NCBI GenBank assembly: GCA_964560325.1
Contig: CAZLLV010000229.1
Span: 1-6,365 of the forward strand
From: CAZLLV01 sp964560325
GTDB taxonomy: Bacteria; Acidobacteriota; Thermoanaerobaculia; Multivoradales; DATKCC01
Length of the DNA: 6,365 bases
Direction: 5' to 3'
The stretch's first letter is position 1. Every line of letters begins with the position of its first letter. Positions 4,916 through 6,365 of this stretch are shown here, one piece after another. The notes beneath the pieces are model-generated. The model was not told the origin of the DNA. It searched no databases and worked only from the letters and a program-made list of their open reading frames with translations. Made by a program: the position numbers and the translations under genes.

Positions 4916-6365
4916 CAGCGGCTCCCGTCGCCGGCGAGCCCGTCGCCGAGCCGGATCTCGTGGCGCAGGAACGTGGTCTCGCCGCCCAGCTCGTCGCGCA
5001 GGCCGAGCGCGACGACGTGGCTCGGCGTCGGCAGGTCGAGGTCGACCTCGACCAGGTGCTCCCGGCCGGCGGTCTCTGCCGAGCCGTCCCCCACCTCGAC
5101 CTCGACCACCTTCTGGCGCACCGGCCCCAGGTTGCCCGCCGCGTCGGAGACCGCCATCATCACCCGCAGGCGGCCGGCCCGCGCGCCACCGCCCTTCCCG
5201 CGCGGCTCGACCAGCGTCACCGCGTCGAGCGGCACCCAGAGCCGGATCGGCACCCGGTAGCCGGTGCCGGCCGGCGTCGCCTCGCCGGTCTCGACCCGGA
5301 CGTGCATCCGGTTCGCCTCGGTGCCGAACTGCGCCACGCCGCGGATCGTCTCCGCCATCCGCTGGTCGTACGGCTTGTCGTGATAGCTCTGCCGGTGGCG
5401 CACCCGCCAGCCATCTCCCACGCCCTTCTTCAGGCTCACCTCGATCCGGTGGAGCCGGCCGTCGCCCGCGTGGTCGGGCGTGAAGCCGAGCGAGTAGTAG
5501 GTCCGCAGCTCGGTCGCGAGGCGCGCGAAGTCCTTCGCGAAGTCGGCGGCGTTCAGGATCGCCCGGCCGCCGGTCTCGTTCGCGACGTAGAAGAGGCCGG
5601 CTTCCTGGTCGAGCTCGGCGGACCGGCGCGCGGAGGCCGAGGGGCGGTAGGTCTGGCCGCCGGTGCGGGTGGCGTCGCCGGCGAAACCCTGCCCGCCGCG
5701 CGATCCGGTCCGGGAGGGGTTCATCGGACCCGCGAAGTTGGCCATCGAGATGTCGTCGCCGGCGCTCGGTACCGCGGCCTCGACGGTGTAGAGCGTCACG
5801 CCGTTGGCGTTCGCCCGCCGGGCCACCTCTTCGTAGAGCCAGGTGAGGTCGTAGGTCGCGAACCAGGTGGCGATCTCGGACTGCTTGTGCGGGCAGAGCT
5901 CGGTCAGGTAGTGGAAGATCTCGCTGCCCGCCTGCTGCGGCAGGCCGCTCCCGACGTAGACCAGGATCTTGCGCCCCGGGATGCCGGCCAGCAGGTCGCC
6001 GGCGGTCGCCAGCGCCCCGCCCGAGCCCTGCGCGTGGCCGAGGGTCGTCGCGGCGTACGCCTGGGCGTGGGCCTGGATCTCGCCCCAGGCGGTCAGGCAG
6101 GGATCGGGGATCTCTCCGGGCAGCGGCGGCGGCGCGTTCTCGTAGGCGTCCCGGATGTTCTGGAGCGCGGAGCGGCGCTCGCCGGCGAGCGAGAGGCCGG
6201 CCGAGGCGCCGCGTTCCACTCGCGCGAGGGCTGCGAGCAGCTCGTCGGCGTCCGCGGTCGGCTCCTGCACGAGGGCGAGACCGCGGTCGTGGGCGATCAC
6301 CATCGCCCGGTCGTCGGGCCGCAGGTGCTCGCCCAGGAAGCCCCGCAGATCGTCGAAGACGCGGG
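4915..6365 (-). CDS. VWFA-related acidobacterial-type protein, 5' partial
   Basis: This is the C-terminal 482 residues of a protein whose start lies beyond the window. The frame stays open through an internal ATG at 6303 to the window edge, and the residues before that ATG (RVFDDLRGFLGEHLRPDDRA) align with the VWA helix and strand of the downstream paralogue (KTFGDLRTFVDDLLRPGDRV), so the ATG is not the start. Blocks in order: KILVYVGSGL (VWA strand and loop), VTLYTVEA, ANETGGRAILN, YYSLGFTPDHAGDGRLHRIEV, then a C-terminal beta-rich part. The order matches the VWFA-related Acidobacterial family (TIGR03436 as I know it). Family members are generally exported proteins of unknown function; the signal peptide expected here is off the window. 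A Gly/Ser/Arg-rich insert (5638-5736) makes the VWA-to-ETGGR spacing 27 residues longer than in the paralogue. Only two cysteines are visible (codons at 6097-6099 and 5893-5895), and both are matched in the paralogue. The TGA stop overlaps the next start. The family call is strong; the biological role is unknown. Confidence -1.
   Translation of the reverse strand, partial: RVFDDLRGFLGEHLRPDDRAMVIAHDRGLALVQEPTADADELLAALARVERGASAGLSLAGERRSALQNIRDAYENAPPPLPGEIPDPCLTAWGEIQAHAQAYAATTLGHAQGSGGALATAGDLLAGIPGRKILVYVGSGLPQQAGSEIFHYLTELCPHKQSEIATWFATYDLTWLYEEVARRANANGVTLYTVEAAVPSAGDDISMANFAGPMNPSRTGSRGGQGFAGDATRTGGQTYRPSASARRSAELDQEAGLFYVANETGGRAILNAADFAKDFARLATELRTYYSLGFTPDHAGDGRLHRIEVSLKKGVGDGWRVRHRQSYHDKPYDQRMAETIRGVAQFGTEANRMHVRVETGEATPAGTGYRVPIRLWVPLDAVTLVEPRGKGGGARAGRLRVMMAVSDAAGNLGPVRQKVVEVEVGDGSAETAGREHLVEVDLDLPTPSHVVALGLRDELGGETTFLRHEIRLGDGLAGDGSR
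4922..4926 (-). promoter_or_regulatory. Ribosome binding site of the complete VWFA gene, inside the upstream gene
   Basis: Read on the minus strand this is GGGAG, six bases before the ATG at 4915. It lies within the last codons of the upstream VWFA gene. Together with the TGATG stop-start overlap (4917-4913) it points to translational coupling of the two paralogues. Confidence -1.

Noticed and set aside
86..5260. A 1724-residue plus-strand open frame as a gene
   Set aside because: It runs antisense through two well-supported genes and the gap between them. Its translation is Arg/Gly/Val/Ala-rich without domains, and its openness follows from the absence of TTA, CTA and TCA codons on the other strand.
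6301..6303. ATG at 6303 as the true start of the upstream VWFA gene
   Set aside because: The frame continues upstream to the window edge with residues that align to the VWA-like domain of the paralogue, and no signal peptide follows this ATG.
1..6365. CRISPR array, tRNA or rRNA gene, transposase or phage gene
   Set aside because: No regularly spaced repeats, no tRNA-like or rRNA-like segments and no mobile-element protein motifs were seen on either strand.

Overview
The window is very G+C rich and holds three genes in a row on the minus strand, so transcription runs from high to low coordinates. The gene set suggests an Acidobacteriota-type bacterium. Two adjacent genes encode secreted proteins of the 'VWFA-related Acidobacterial domain' type (the family I know as TIGR03436). 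The third encodes a large secreted multidomain protein ending in two copies of a Cys/Trp/Phe-rich C-terminal module that I associate from memory with Thermoanaerobaculia/Holophagae-like genomes. The phylum assignment is an inference from protein families, not from a marker gene.

Layout in transcription order: (1) 6365-4915 is a VWFA-related protein whose N-terminus lies beyond the window. (2) 4915-3152 is a complete paralogue of it with a signal peptide. Its start codon overlaps the stop of gene 1 as TGATG, so the two are almost certainly co-transcribed and translationally coupled. (3) A 78-nt gap (3074-3151) holds a perfect 7-bp hairpin and a possible helix that would mask the next ribosome binding site. 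(4) 3073-104 is a 989-residue exported protein: signal peptide, a long unrecognised beta-rich region with an EF-hand-like loop, probable Ig-like domains, and two C-terminal modules. (5) 1-103 is an almost pure G/C flank with no gene that I can see.

All three proteins are predicted to act outside the cytoplasm. The two VWFA-like proteins share the same order of conserved blocks and the same pair of cysteines. One appears to lack a classical MIDAS metal site, and the other is cut off before that site. They look like structural or protein-binding components rather than enzymes; no catalytic motif is visible in any of the three. A surface or periplasmic assembly made of the VWFA pair plus the Ig-like protein is a reasonable guess, but the sequence shows only co-orientation and co-export. 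Nothing in the window is clearly a new defence, mobile or RNA system. The most interesting items are the uncharacterised middle region and C-terminal modules of the large protein, the leader structure before it, and the coupled paralogue pair.
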